Shown here: positions 48,554 through 55,640 of the stretch, piece after piece
Position numbering within the stretch: position 1 is the stretch's first letter
Layout of the letters: each line of letters starts with the position of its first letter
From: a virus
Virus record (IMG/VR): IMGVR_UViG_3300027817_000001
Coordinates: 1 to 64,000 of that record
Length of the DNA stretch: 64,000 nucleotides
Direction: 5' to 3' (one strand)
Made by a program: the position numbers and the translations under genes
Notes under the pieces: model-generated
Seen by the model: the letters and a program-made list of their open reading frames with translations, nothing else
Told to the model about the DNA's origin: nothing
Database searches by the model: none

Positions 48554-49205
48554 CATGATTGGATATAGGTGCGGGCGATTACAGGTAATCGCCAGAGCGA
48601 CCAATTCTAAAGGCGGTAAAGCGCGCTGGCTGTGTAGATGTGATTGCGGGAATACGACCGAAACAAGCAGTAGCAACTTAAAAGCCAGAGACACGGCTTC
48701 TTGTGGATGCGCTAAGATTGAGCAGCTTAAAGCTAGATCGAAAACGCATGGAAAGTCGGAAAGTAAGGAGTATTATACTTGGCTTAACATGAGAAGTCGG
48801 TGCAATGATAGTCGAAGCTCGCAGTATTATAAATACGGGCAACGAGGGATCTCCGTGTGTGACAGGTGGAACAAAATAGGAGGCGGGTTTGAGAACTTTC
48901 TCTCCGACTTGGGGCCATCTCCGTCGCGTAACCACTCTATTGAGAGGATCAATAATGACGGTAACTATGAGCCTGGGAATTGTCGCTGGGCTACAGATTT
49001 AGAGCAGGCAAACAATAAAAGAAACACGGTCTATGTAGTTTACCATGGAGAGCGGATGCCTCTTATGACCGCGATTCGAGTTTCGAAAACAAAACTTGAT
49101 CGCAAGGTTATTCTCAATCGCATAAAGCGCGGCTGGGAGATTGATGATGCGATTGACCGACCTTCCCTCACCATAAAGAAAAAGGACGATCTCAATGCCG
49201 ATTGA
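48534..49205 (+). CDS. HNH homing endonuclease with N-terminal zinc finger and C-terminal HTH (223 aa)
   Basis: ATG 48534 starts a protein with WLCRCDCGNTTETSSSNLKA (CxCDCG zinc finger), YYTWLNMRSRCNDSRSSQYY, YGQRGISVCDRW, NHSIERINNDGNYEPGNCRW and a C-terminal MTAIRVSKTKLDRKVILNRI DNA-binding part. This matches phage HNH homing endonucleases with NCRWA ending. It is markedly A+T-rich against its surroundings, so it is a recent insertion. Its stop overlaps the next gene. Confidence 0.85.
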   Translation: MEMPIIDMIGYRCGRLQVIARATNSKGGKARWLCRCDCGNTTETSSSNLKARDTASCGCAKIEQLKARSKTHGKSESKEYYTWLNMRSRCNDSRSSQYYKYGQRGISVCDRWNKIGGGFENFLSDLGPSPSRNHSIERINNDGNYEPGNCRWATDLEQANNKRNTVYVVYHGERMPLMTAIRVSKTKLDRKVILNRIKRGWEIDDAIDRPSLTIKKKDDLNAD

Positions 49206-49389
49206 AGATTTCGCCCGGCAGATCGCCGGCAAGGTGTTCCACGCCGAGCTGCGCGCGTCACGCATGTTGGGCGGCGGCGAGAAGGCGGCGTTCCAGTCCG
49301 CGTTCGATGCGCTCGACGCGACGTATGCCGCGGTGTTCGCGGCCGAGCGGCCGGCGGTGCTGACACAGTTCCGGCCGGTGAGGGCCTGA
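49195..49389 (+). CDS. small helical protein (64 aa)
   Basis: ATG 49195 overlaps the HNH gene. The product (EDFARQIAGKVFHAELRASR, GGGEKAAFQSAFDALDATY) is Ala-rich and probably helical. Function is unknown. Confidence 0.6.
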   Translation: MPIEDFARQIAGKVFHAELRASRMLGGGEKAAFQSAFDALDATYAAVFAAERPAVLTQFRPVRA

Positions 49390-49391
49390 AC

Positions 49392-49751
49392 ATGCCTCGC
49401 ATGATCTCCTTTTCCATGACGACACCGCAGTTCATCGCCGGCACCAAGGATGTGACCCGCCGCATGGGATGGCTCACGCTGAAGGCTGGCGGCACGTTGA
49501 TGGCCGTCGAGAAGGCCATGGGCCTCGGCAAAGGCGGCAAGGTCAAGCGGCTAGGCCTGATCCGCGTCAAGGACGTTCGGCGCGAGCCGTTGCGACGCAT
49601 GGTTGATGATCGCGCATACGGCGTACAAGAGTGCGAGCGTGAAGGGTTTCCGCAGATGACAACGAAGGGCTTCGTTGAGTTTTTCTGTGACAGCCACAAA
49701 GGCTGCAAACCGGACACCATCGTCACCCGCATCGAATTTGAGAAAGCCTGA
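49392..49751 (+). CDS. ASCH-domain protein (119 aa)
   Basis: The product begins MPRMISFSMTTPQFIAGTKD then VTRRMGWLTLKAGGTLMAVE, and contains KRLGLIRVKDVRREPLRRM, EREGFPQMTTKGFVEFFCDS and VTRIEF, the recognised layout of phage ASCH-type proteins. ASCH domains bind RNA or modified nucleotides; the phage role is unsettled. Confidence 0.8.
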   Translation: MPRMISFSMTTPQFIAGTKDVTRRMGWLTLKAGGTLMAVEKAMGLGKGGKVKRLGLIRVKDVRREPLRRMVDDRAYGVQECEREGFPQMTTKGFVEFFCDSHKGCKPDTIVTRIEFEKA

Positions 49752-49754
49752 CCC

Positions 49755-50264
49755 ATGGACCACGACAAGATCGAAGCGGTGCTGAAGAAGCTGGACCATC
49801 TCCAGCAAGGCAACGATCTGTTGCCGTTCTCACAGCGCACCGTCGAAGCTGCCGCCGATCTCATCCGCGATCTCCGCACCGAGAACGGCAACCAGGAAAC
49901 GAAGATCGTGGATCTGGAGGAGAAGGTTGAATCGGCAGCGGAGCCAGCGGCGTGGCAGTCCAGAGTTAGGATTGGTGGGAATTGGTCGAAATGGCGAGAA
50001 ATTGACGGCGACCTTGGCGAGCAGAAGAAACGAATGGCATCAATGGCTGAGCAGGGGAAGTTTGAGGTTCGCCCCCTCTACATCGCCGACAACGCGGCAC
50101 TGATAGCAGCAGTGCCGGCTTTGGTGGAGGCGTTGGAGAACATCTTGCGCGCAGAACTGGATTTCCGATCCACAATGCCGCCGGATTGGGAAGGCGACCC
50201 ATTGCAAAGCGCATGTGATGTTGCCCGCGCCGCCTTCGCCTCGATCGGGAGGGCGCAGAAGTGA
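49755..50264 (+). CDS. hypothetical coiled-coil protein (169 aa)
   Basis: An N-terminal charged coil (KIEAVLKKLDHLQQGNDLLP, LIRDLRTENGNQETKIVDLE) is followed by a beta-rich segment and LVEALENILRAELDFRS. It ends with ARAAFASIGRAQK. It is typical of phage accessory genes and has no known family. Confidence 0.65.
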   Translation: MDHDKIEAVLKKLDHLQQGNDLLPFSQRTVEAAADLIRDLRTENGNQETKIVDLEEKVESAAEPAAWQSRVRIGGNWSKWREIDGDLGEQKKRMASMAEQGKFEVRPLYIADNAALIAAVPALVEALENILRAELDFRSTMPPDWEGDPLQSACDVARAAFASIGRAQK

Positions 50265-50470
50265 AGCTCAGTCCAACAGAATACAAAATTCTAAACCGCT
50301 TGACTCTTGTGGTCGGCGAAACGCTTCCGCGCGAATGGCTGATGCCATCTACTCGACGTATCGCCAGCAAGATGCGCATGCGCGGTTTGCTCAGCAAACG
50401 CGCCTGGGACAGGGGCGAAGTCGTTGCCACTGCGCTCGGGAAGCGCTCGTATAGCTACGGAAAGAGGTGA
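50261..50470 (+). CDS. small HTH-like protein (69 aa)
   Basis: GTG 50261 overlaps the previous stop. The sequence SPTEYKILNRLTLVVGETLP, STRRIASKMRMRGLLSKRA and VVATALGKRSYSYGKR is reminiscent of a short winged-helix that would pair with a larger DNA-binding protein. No family assigned. Confidence 0.55.
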   Translation: MKLSPTEYKILNRLTLVVGETLPREWLMPSTRRIASKMRMRGLLSKRAWDRGEVVATALGKRSYSYGKR

Positions 50471-50474
50471 CATC

Positions 50475-50621
50475 ATGCACGACGCCCTGAAATCCCAACT
50501 CCCCCGGCCTGACCTTAGCGACGCCATCCGAGAGCGGGATGGGCGGATTGCTTGGCTCGAATCCGAGGTCGCGCGGCTTGATGCCGTGATTGCCGGGATG
50601 AAGAAGGAACGTCAGCCATGA
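50475..50621 (+). CDS. small coiled-coil protein (48 aa)
   Basis: ATG 50475 follows AAAGAGGTG. The product has RERDGRIAWLESEVARLDAV and a basic end. It overlaps the next gene by 4 bases. Function is unknown. Confidence 0.5.
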   Translation: MHDALKSQLPRPDLSDAIRERDGRIAWLESEVARLDAVIAGMKKERQP

Positions 50622-51529
50622 GCGACGGCCTGAAGGATCATCTGCATACCGTACGGAAGAAGCTGATGCAGCTTTCTAAAGAAGATCTTGTTGTCGAGCT
50701 GCTTGGCGCGCTCCAAGCAGCTGTTGACATCAAGAAGGATTCCGCTGCCCGCATCGCCTCTCTGGAGGCGCAGCTTGCTGATAGCACCGACAAGGTAACT
50801 GCATGGAACAAGATTGCGGAGAAGAACGCCCGCATCGAAGCGCTGGAAGCGCAGTTGGCGGAGGCGCGGAAGGCGCTGGATGTCGCCGCCGCTGATTTGG
50901 TCGGATGCTGCAAGGACCCGGAAGCGCCGTTTGTCGCGGAAGCGGTCCGTCGCATTTGCGATGCCAAAATCGCCGCCTCCCCAAGGACCCATCAACGGGA
51001 TCAGGATCATGAGCGCACCGCGCCGATCACTTATTGCTGGAATGGCAATGGCTGCAGCCGCAGCAGGGTTGTTAGCAGGCGCCGAGATACGAGCCGAGCC
51101 TCGTTCCCCGGCTCCGATCAAGAAGCGCCAGTCGCGCAAACAAGCCAATCGGTCCAAGAAACAATATCTGCTGAAAGGCATCCGACCATGAGCGAGAACA
51201 ACGCAAGGCTGGAGCTGGCGGACGAACTATCCACGCTTCGCACGAAGCTTCTGAGCGCGCGTGACTTATCCTTATTGGGACGTGCAGTCGCCGCGCTCCG
51301 CTCAAGTGCGGAGCCGGTGGCAGCCGCAAGTAGTGGCGATGGCCAGTTGCTACGACATCATCTTGAACGGCTCGCGAACACCAAGATGGACATGTCGATG
51401 TTGGTTTGGAACACGATATCGAACGACATCCTTCGCATCGCTGACTCGCTCGCCGCACGGCCACGAGTACACCGAGCAAAACACTCGCATCAGCCCGAAG
51501 GGAAGTCGTTCCTGCCGGGCGTGCGATAA
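50618..51529 (+). CDS. 303-aa ORF that may be two genes joined by loss of a stop
   Basis: Residues 1-125 form a helical domain with a coil (IASLEAQLADSTDKVTAW, NARIEALEAQLAEARKALD). Residues 130-190 look random, because the same bases encode a nested protein in the +1 frame. Residues 191-303 (MSENNARLELADELSTLRT, LLRHHLERLANTKMDMSML) form a second helical domain that could start at 51188, where AAAGG is well spaced. Either a true fusion or a chain of three overlapping genes is possible. Confidence 0.55.
   Translation: MSDGLKDHLHTVRKKLMQLSKEDLVVELLGALQAAVDIKKDSAARIASLEAQLADSTDKVTAWNKIAEKNARIEALEAQLAEARKALDVAAADLVGCCKDPEAPFVAEAVRRICDAKIAASPRTHQRDQDHERTAPITYCWNGNGCSRSRVVSRRRDTSRASFPGSDQEAPVAQTSQSVQETISAERHPTMSENNARLELADELSTLRTKLLSARDLSLLGRAVAALRSSAEPVAAASSGDGQLLRHHLERLANTKMDMSMLVWNTISNDILRIADSLAARPRVHRAKHSHQPEGKSFLPGVR
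51009..51191 (+). CDS. nested +1-frame small membrane or secreted protein (60 aa)
   Basis: ATG 51009 opens a frame with a basic start (MSAPRRSLIAGMAM), a hydrophobic Ala stretch (AAAAAGLLAGAEI) and a basic tail (KKRQSRKQANRSKKQ). It is the shape of a small signal-anchored phage protein. Its TGA overlaps the ATG at 51188. Host-frame sequence over it is random-looking, supporting this frame as the real one. The ribosome-binding site is only weak. Confidence 0.55.
   Translation: MSAPRRSLIAGMAMAAAAAGLLAGAEIRAEPRSPAPIKKRQSRKQANRSKKQYLLKGIRP
51188..51529 (+). CDS. possible separate gene: C-terminal part of the 303-aa ORF
   Basis: ATG 51188 overlaps the nested gene stop (ATGA) and has AAAGG 8 bases upstream. 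Read alone it is a 113-aa helical protein. The frame is shared with the 50618 ORF, so only experiment can tell which start is used. Confidence 0.45.
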   Translation: MSENNARLELADELSTLRTKLLSARDLSLLGRAVAALRSSAEPVAAASSGDGQLLRHHLERLANTKMDMSMLVWNTISNDILRIADSLAARPRVHRAKHSHQPEGKSFLPGVR

Positions 51530-51617
51530 AATATCGCGGATTGCGATGGTCGGCCAAGAGATCCGCACTTAATCGCGCCCGCGCAGCGATTGCGTAGAGG
51601 ATGAGGAGAAAAAAACC

Positions 51618-51833
51618 ATGGGTGATCGAAAAGAACTGCAGTCCCCGCTCCGTCGCGCCAAAATAGGCGTCTCGAATTGGCTCGGGGCATTGCCGGAAGG
51701 TGCAAAATTGGATGCGGAAATTGCCCTCGATAAGCTGATCGAGGTTGCCGAGCGCGAGATCGAGCAGGCTTACTTCGACGGAAACAATCACCGAGCCGGC
51801 GCGGAACGCATGCGCCCGTTCCTGCCCAAATAG
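51618..51833 (+). CDS. small helical protein (71 aa)
   Basis: Its ATG follows a GAGGAG (51602-51607) and a run of A. The product has SPLRRAKIGVSNWLGALPEG, KLDAEIALDKLIEVAEREIE and an RMRPFLPK tail. The helical plan suggests a small regulator or structural helper. Function is unknown. Confidence 0.6.
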   Translation: MGDRKELQSPLRRAKIGVSNWLGALPEGAKLDAEIALDKLIEVAEREIEQAYFDGNNHRAGAERMRPFLPK

Positions 51834-51908
51834 TCACCCACGACGACTGCCAACCTGTAAGGATGGCGCTGAACCGGGCGGTTTCATTTCATTGCCGACC
51901 CGAAACTA

Positions 51909-51937
51909 GCTGGGAGCACCGCAAATGGGCTCCCAGC
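51909..51937. other. perfect 9-bp stem-loop in an intergenic gap
   Basis: GCTGGGAGC (51909-51917) pairs with GCTCCCAGC (51929-51937) over an 11-base loop. No T-run follows. It lies in a 146-base gap that otherwise shows no gene and may be a processing site, attenuator or packaging-related signal just upstream of the terminase genes. Confidence 0.5.
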
Positions 51938-51979
51938 CCTCTTGCCCGTCGCTGATCTCCTCTGCTATCCATAGCAGCC

Positions 51980-52243
51980 ATGGGGACACCAATGCAATCA
52001 ACGGCTTGCCACGAGTACAGCGTCGTTCAATACTGCCCATGGACGGGCAGTAAGTGCACCTGCACCACATTCCCATGGACGGTCGACAACCTGATCCCTC
52101 GACGGTGTGAGATGGGGATTTCGCTAGACCTTATTCCTTTGCGGAAGGTGCGCCAGCCGCTCAAGGCCCTGTACGAGATTTACAAGGCTGAGCTGGAGAA
52201 CGGCACATACGATTACACCGATCCAAAATGGGCGGTGCGATGA
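51980..52243 (+). CDS. hypothetical protein before small terminase (87 aa)
   Basis: ATG 51980 (or 51992) begins a Cys-containing protein with HEYSVVQYCPWTGSKCTCTT. The second half is helical (LRKVRQPLKALYEIYKAELE). Its stop overlaps the small-terminase ATG. The Cys cluster could bind zinc. Function is unknown. Confidence 0.6.
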   Translation: MGTPMQSTACHEYSVVQYCPWTGSKCTCTTFPWTVDNLIPRRCEMGISLDLIPLRKVRQPLKALYEIYKAELENGTYDYTDPKWAVR

Positions 52244-52779
52244 AGCCTAGGAAGAAGCCAAAGGCTAAGCAGGCCGCCGAGCCAAAACGAGGCCGCGGCC
52301 GGCCCAAAGGTATCACTGCCTACCGGCCAGAGTTCGTGCCATGGGCCGCAAAGGCATTCGAAGCCGGCATGACCGACTTCGAAGTGGCACAGCTGCTGCG
52401 AGTATCGGAAAAAACCCTCAACCACTGGAAGCTCGACCACCCCGAATTTCTTTCCGCCCTAAAAACCGGCAAACACGTTCCCGACGAGCGCGTGGTCAGA
52501 ACCTTATTCCACAAGGCCACCGGCTATTCCTACGAGGCCGAGGAGGTTTTCTGCCAAAACGGCGTCGTGACCCGCGTTCCCGTGGTCAAGCACGTCCCGC
52601 CCGACACCACCGCCATGATTTTCTGGCTGAAAAACCGCCGGCCAGCGGAGTGGCGCGACCGGCACGAGACGCAGATGAACGTGAGCGTGAGCCTGGCGGA
52701 GCTGGTGAACCTCTCGTTCCGTCCTGACCTGCCCGAGCCGAAGGTGATCGAGCACGAGCCGGACGAATCCGAGAAATAG
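52240..52779 (+). CDS. terS: small terminase subunit
   Basis: The 179-aa protein has a basic start (KPRKKPKAKQAAEPKRGRGR), then a DNA-binding helix-turn-helix, FEVAQLLRVSEKTLNHWKLD and HPEFLSALKTGKHVPDERVV, followed by KATGYSYEAEEVFCQNG and AMIFWLKNRRPAEWRDRHE. It recognises packaging sites and recruits the large subunit. ATG 52240 is preferred; ATG 52228 would add four residues. Confidence 0.85.
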   Translation: MKPRKKPKAKQAAEPKRGRGRPKGITAYRPEFVPWAAKAFEAGMTDFEVAQLLRVSEKTLNHWKLDHPEFLSALKTGKHVPDERVVRTLFHKATGYSYEAEEVFCQNGVVTRVPVVKHVPPDTTAMIFWLKNRRPAEWRDRHETQMNVSVSLAELVNLSFRPDLPEPKVIEHEPDESEK

Positions 52780-52789
52780 TATTGAAACT

Positions 52790-52799
52790 GTTTTAAAAC
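52790..52799. promoter_or_regulatory. 10-bp palindrome GTTTTAAAAC
   Basis: The sequence is a perfect palindrome flanked by AC(T) and (C)GT that extend it to 16 bases with one mismatched pair. It lies in the gap after the small terminase and before the next gene. It could be an operator, a nuclease or packaging site, or chance. Confidence 0.3.
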
Positions 52800-52816
52800 C
52801 GTGTCATGGTTCGGCT

Positions 52817-53248
52817 ATGGCAAATGCACCTTCCAAATTGGACCAGCTGCGCGCCTTGAGAGAGGCGAACGTGGCGCGGTCGAAGCCAAACCCATTGCAA
52901 GACACGGCGCGCGGTCGAGATCCGGCGCCAAAGAGTTCTGACGGCGGCACGGGAAGCAGACGTGCAAAGGAAGGGCTTGGTCCAGACCCTGATCGCGCCG
53001 GAGTTCACCGGGTGAACCGCGATCTAAATCACGGCCTTGCTGGAGTAGCGCCCAGCCCGTCAGAAGCCAAACGCAAGACCGGGCGCCCGCGGATCGGCGA
53101 GATACGTGACAGGCCGTGGGAAGCGGCTGGGATGTCGCGCTCGACGTGGTATCGCCGCAAAGCCGAAGCTGAAGCTGAAGCCGAGGAGATCGGCGCCGCC
53201 GCAGCGGCAGCGCTGGATCGCCGCAAGGCAGAGGAGCGTGGAAACTAA
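52817..53248 (+). CDS. HTH-type protein near the terminase (143 aa)
   Basis: The C-terminal half has KTGRPRIGEIRDRPWEAAGM then SRSTWYRRKAEAEAEAEE, a Hin/resolvase-like minimal HTH seen in phage regulatory and packaging genes. The N-terminal half is low-complexity and Pro/Asp-rich. Role unknown; it might help terminase or act as a regulator. Confidence 0.65.
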   Translation: MANAPSKLDQLRALREANVARSKPNPLQDTARGRDPAPKSSDGGTGSRRAKEGLGPDPDRAGVHRVNRDLNHGLAGVAPSPSEAKRKTGRPRIGEIRDRPWEAAGMSRSTWYRRKAEAEAEAEEIGAAAAAALDRRKAEERGN

Positions 53249-53375
53249 CAGTTTCCGGGGAATGCGAGGAGGCCAGACTTCCAGGAACAGCTCCTCAAAG
53301 CCCGGCGAGCAGCGCGGCCGGATTCACTCCATCGGCGCCGCGCGGGCGCTCAATTCAGGGAGGGATGAGAGATGA
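53238..53375 (+). CDS. possible small basic protein (45 aa)
   Basis: GTG 53238 overlaps the previous gene and its TGA overlaps the next ATG. The product is Gly/Arg/Ser-rich (FRGMRGGQTSRNSSSKPGEQ). The start codon and ribosome-binding site are weak. It fills a 123-base gap that otherwise lacks a gene. Confidence 0.35.
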   Translation: METNSFRGMRGGQTSRNSSSKPGEQRGRIHSIGAARALNSGRDER

Positions 53376-53782
53376 ATGAGAAATTGATCAAGTTGGCAGC
53401 AACGTGCGAAACGGCGACGGGTTCTCTCCGAGTGCTCGATTTCGAAATTCATATTGAGGCCATTGAAGATGGCATTTGGCCGACGATGGATAGACACGGC
53501 CGGATCATCAATCCTGATGCAAAAATGTCGGACTACCTTGCAGCATACCGGAGCGTGATTGACTCCGACGATCAGGACTTTGACCTCCCGCGCTACACCG
53601 CTTCTTTGGACGCAGCGCTGACACTGGTGCCTGAAGGGTACGACTACATCATTGAGCACACGAATGGTGGTCTGACGATCTGTGCCAGGGTTGGTCACAA
53701 TGATCCAGATAAAAACTCGTGGGGCGAGACGCCTGCCCTCGCTCTTTGTGCTGCCGCCCTGCGTGCGAGGGCAGCACTATGA
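53372..53782 (+). CDS. phage accessory protein (136 aa)
   Basis: KLIKLAATCETATGSLRVLD, FEIHIEAIEDGIWPTM and LDAALTLVPEGYDYIIEHTN followed by ALALCAAALRARAA match a common phage accessory family that may form an alpha/beta fold (LDAAL.LVP.GW). Role is unknown. Its stop overlaps the next start. Confidence 0.7.
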   Translation: MNEKLIKLAATCETATGSLRVLDFEIHIEAIEDGIWPTMDRHGRIINPDAKMSDYLAAYRSVIDSDDQDFDLPRYTASLDAALTLVPEGYDYIIEHTNGGLTICARVGHNDPDKNSWGETPALALCAAALRARAAL

Positions 53783-53880
53783 CCGCCGCAGCGCTCCTAT
53801 TCACCGTGCTCTGCGGCTACCTGCTCGGCAGGATCCACGAGAACGAGCATTTGGCGCGGAAGGCGAGGAGGGGAAGATGA
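53779..53880 (+). CDS. tiny membrane protein (33 aa)
   Basis: ATG 53779 overlaps the previous TGA. A hydrophobic segment (AAALLFTVLCGYLLG) is followed by a basic tail (RKARRGR). Its TGA overlaps the next ATG (ATGA). Confidence 0.55.
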   Translation: MTAAALLFTVLCGYLLGRIHENEHLARKARRGR

Positions 53881-54020
53881 TCAAGGTATTCAGGTCCACT
53901 TGGCGCAATCGTTGGCATGTCTACGAGGTCGATACTGGCGGCAAGGTCTGGCTCGCTTCGTTTCGTAGCGCGCGCGCAGCATACGACTGGGCTAATTCAG
54001 AGACCAAGCCTTGCCGGTGA
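53877..54020 (+). CDS. small protein (47 aa)
   Basis: ATG 53877 begins MIKVFRSTWRNRWHVYEVDT and GGKVWLASFRSARAAYDWAN. A common phage short protein with a beta hairpin plus helix. Function is unknown. Confidence 0.55.
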   Translation: MIKVFRSTWRNRWHVYEVDTGGKVWLASFRSARAAYDWANSETKPCR

Positions 54021-54103
54021 TGATCTACTTCGCCGAGGGCCTGATCTGGCTAGGCATATATGCGGCTGGCATCGGGATTATTGAGGGAGCAAGACTACGA
54101 TGA
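54020..54103 (+). CDS. tiny membrane peptide (27 aa)
   Basis: ATG 54020 overlaps the previous stop. Nearly the whole peptide is hydrophobic (LIWLGIYAAGIGIIEGA). Overlap of both ends with neighbours is typical of coupled translation. Confidence 0.5.
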   Translation: MIYFAEGLIWLGIYAAGIGIIEGARLR

Positions 54104-54294
54104 TCGTATATTATGCAATATTGTTGTGGCTCGATACTTGGATTATCATGAGTTCGATTGAGAAAGTTCAGAAGATAGCGCAAAGCCATCTCAACTGGCA
54201 TGCAGCCTACTCGGACTGGGAGCGTGAGAAGTCGAGGACAATCACGCAATCCAGCCCTCGCGCGCGGCTGAGCTATCGTCGGCGCCGAGCATGA
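54100..54294 (+). CDS. small membrane protein (64 aa)
   Basis: A hydrophobic N-terminus MIVYYAILLWLDTWIIMSS is followed by a charged tail with EKVQKIAQSHLNWHAAYSDW and basic SSPRARLSYRRRRA. Probably anchored in the inner membrane. Function is unknown. Confidence 0.6.
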   Translation: MIVYYAILLWLDTWIIMSSIEKVQKIAQSHLNWHAAYSDWEREKSRTITQSSPRARLSYRRRRA

Positions 54295-54500
54295 CCCCAT
54301 CGCCCGGCCAGATCTGGAAAGACAACGACAAGCGCATCGATCGCTACGTGCGCATCACGGGCATCGGCGCGGAGTTTGTCCGAATGGTGCGGGTGAACGA
54401 GGATGGGACGGATTACCCGAAGGCGTATAACACGGCGTCGCGGGCGGCCAGGTTCAGGGAGCCGGGCAGGAACGGTTTCACATTCGTGAGAGGACAATGA
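54291..54500 (+). CDS. DUF6354-like protein (69 aa)
   Basis: PGQIWKDNDKRIDRYVRITG then FVRMVRVNEDGTDYPK fits the DUF6354 group of short phage proteins (GxVWxDxDxRxxxRxVRV). They are small beta proteins, possibly RNA-binding. Confidence 0.7.
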   Translation: MTPSPGQIWKDNDKRIDRYVRITGIGAEFVRMVRVNEDGTDYPKAYNTASRAARFREPGRNGFTFVRGQ

Positions 54501-54730
54501 GCGACCGCAAATGGATTCGCTGCCGCTACTTCAAGCCGCAGCCGACGCAGGTCAAATGTGAGGTTTGCCGCGAGCCGTTCAGCTACGTTCGTCGATCCAA
54601 GCCGCGCCGCTACTGCTCGGTCTGCGCGCATGAGGTCAGGCTGAAGCAAATGCGAAACTGCAACGCACTCATCCGGAATTTAGAGCGCGCTGCGAGGGAA
54701 ACAGTGACGCGCAAGGAGATATTGCGATGA
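54497..54730 (+). CDS. zinc-ribbon protein (77 aa)
   Basis: Two CxxC motifs are visible (VKCEVCREPFSYVRRSKPRR, then YCSVCAHEVRLKQM), the layout of a zinc ribbon. The tail is basic. Such phage proteins often bind DNA or act as HNH-like adaptors. Overlaps the neighbour by 4 bases. Confidence 0.65.
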   Translation: MSDRKWIRCRYFKPQPTQVKCEVCREPFSYVRRSKPRRYCSVCAHEVRLKQMRNCNALIRNLERAARETVTRKEILR

Positions 54731-54963
54731 GATTGATCTGCGTGGACGCAACATATGCGACATGTGGTCTCGCCGTCGGCAATGAATACGAGCGTCTTGC
54801 AGTTGATGCTCGCGGTATGGTCAAGGTCGACTGTTGCGAGCTGCATAGCAGACCAGGCGACGGGTTTTGGTATAGAAGTCGCTTCCGCCCGGTTCGCAAG
54901 ACCGACATCAGTTGCTTCCGCGCGATGCTCGACACCACCAAACACAAGGAGCCGGTCGGATGA
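54727..54963 (+). CDS. small phage protein (78 aa)
   Basis: MRLICVDATYATCGLAVGNE and RLAVDARGMVKVDCCELHSR precede FWYRSRFRPVRKTDISCFRA. The final R-hydrophobic motif RSRFRPV also appears in the next gene (RFRRIF), suggesting related small beta proteins. Function is unknown. Confidence 0.65.
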   Translation: MRLICVDATYATCGLAVGNEYERLAVDARGMVKVDCCELHSRPGDGFWYRSRFRPVRKTDISCFRAMLDTTKHKEPVG

Positions 54964-55178
54964 TCGTGGATGTGGAACCGGGCGATGTATACGCGGACGA
55001 CAACGGCAAGCTCTGGCGCGTCGTCGGCGTCTTCCATGAGCCATCTGTGAGCATGGAAGAAATCGAGCACACCGTGCCTGACAATCCGCTGCGGGTAACT
55101 GGCGGCATGAGCGGTCTGATGTGGCATAGATTCCGCCGCATCTTTCGCCCGGAAAAGCGCAAGGAACTGGTCGGATGA
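54960..55178 (+). CDS. small phage protein (72 aa), related to the preceding gene
   Basis: ATG 54960. EPGDVYADDNGKLWRVVGVF, MWHRFRRIFRPEKRKELVG suggest the same small beta-fold as the gene before. Tandem similar genes may be duplicates. Function is unknown. Confidence 0.6.
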   Translation: MIVDVEPGDVYADDNGKLWRVVGVFHEPSVSMEEIEHTVPDNPLRVTGGMSGLMWHRFRRIFRPEKRKELVG

Positions 55179-55438
55179 GTGAGCTTTACGGTCGCGGTCC
55201 TTTGATGGATGCTTTGCCGGGACTGAAGTCGATGCGCATGTCGCCGCGCGGGAAATGGAAGGCCGCATGGCGCCAGGTTCGCATCCTCCGGCGCGAAACT
55301 TCCAAGGCTCAACGTGACATGCTGATCTTTGGAACCGGATACGTGTTCGTGAGCGGGGACGGCTTCATCAACCATGTTCTGCCCGACGCGGTCCTGATTG
55401 GGTCTGACGGCAGCATCACCAGGAAAGGCGCGCTATGA
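55175..55438 (+). CDS. hypothetical small protein (87 aa)
   Basis: It has LPGLKSMRMSPRGKWKAAWR and a beta-rich middle (IFGTGYVFVSGDGFINHV). It overlaps both neighbours by 4 bases. Function is unknown. Confidence 0.6.
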   Translation: MSELYGRGPLMDALPGLKSMRMSPRGKWKAAWRQVRILRRETSKAQRDMLIFGTGYVFVSGDGFINHVLPDAVLIGSDGSITRKGAL

Positions 55439-55638
55439 ACCACAACCTCGGCTGCGGCCACTGCAACCGCCCTCTGGAGGATTGCGACTGCGGCGTGGAC
55501 TACGAGATCGCGTACCGGCCAAGTCTTGAGACGGAGGATGACGATTTTGCGCTATTTGCGCCCGTCCTCATCTTCTTCGGCGTGGTCATTGCTTTGACCG
55601 GGATTGTCACATGCTTCATCATGTGGGGCGATTTCTAG
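55435..55638 (+). CDS. Cys-rich, membrane-anchored small protein (67 aa)
   Basis: The N-terminus has GCGHCNRPLEDCDCGVDYEI (Cys clusters for zinc). A C-terminal hydrophobic helix (FAPVLIFFGVVIALTGIVTC) should anchor it. Such a zinc-knuckle-plus-anchor plan is unusual. Confidence 0.6.
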   Translation: MNHNLGCGHCNRPLEDCDCGVDYEIAYRPSLETEDDDFALFAPVLIFFGVVIALTGIVTCFIMWGDF

Positions 55639-55640
55639 CC

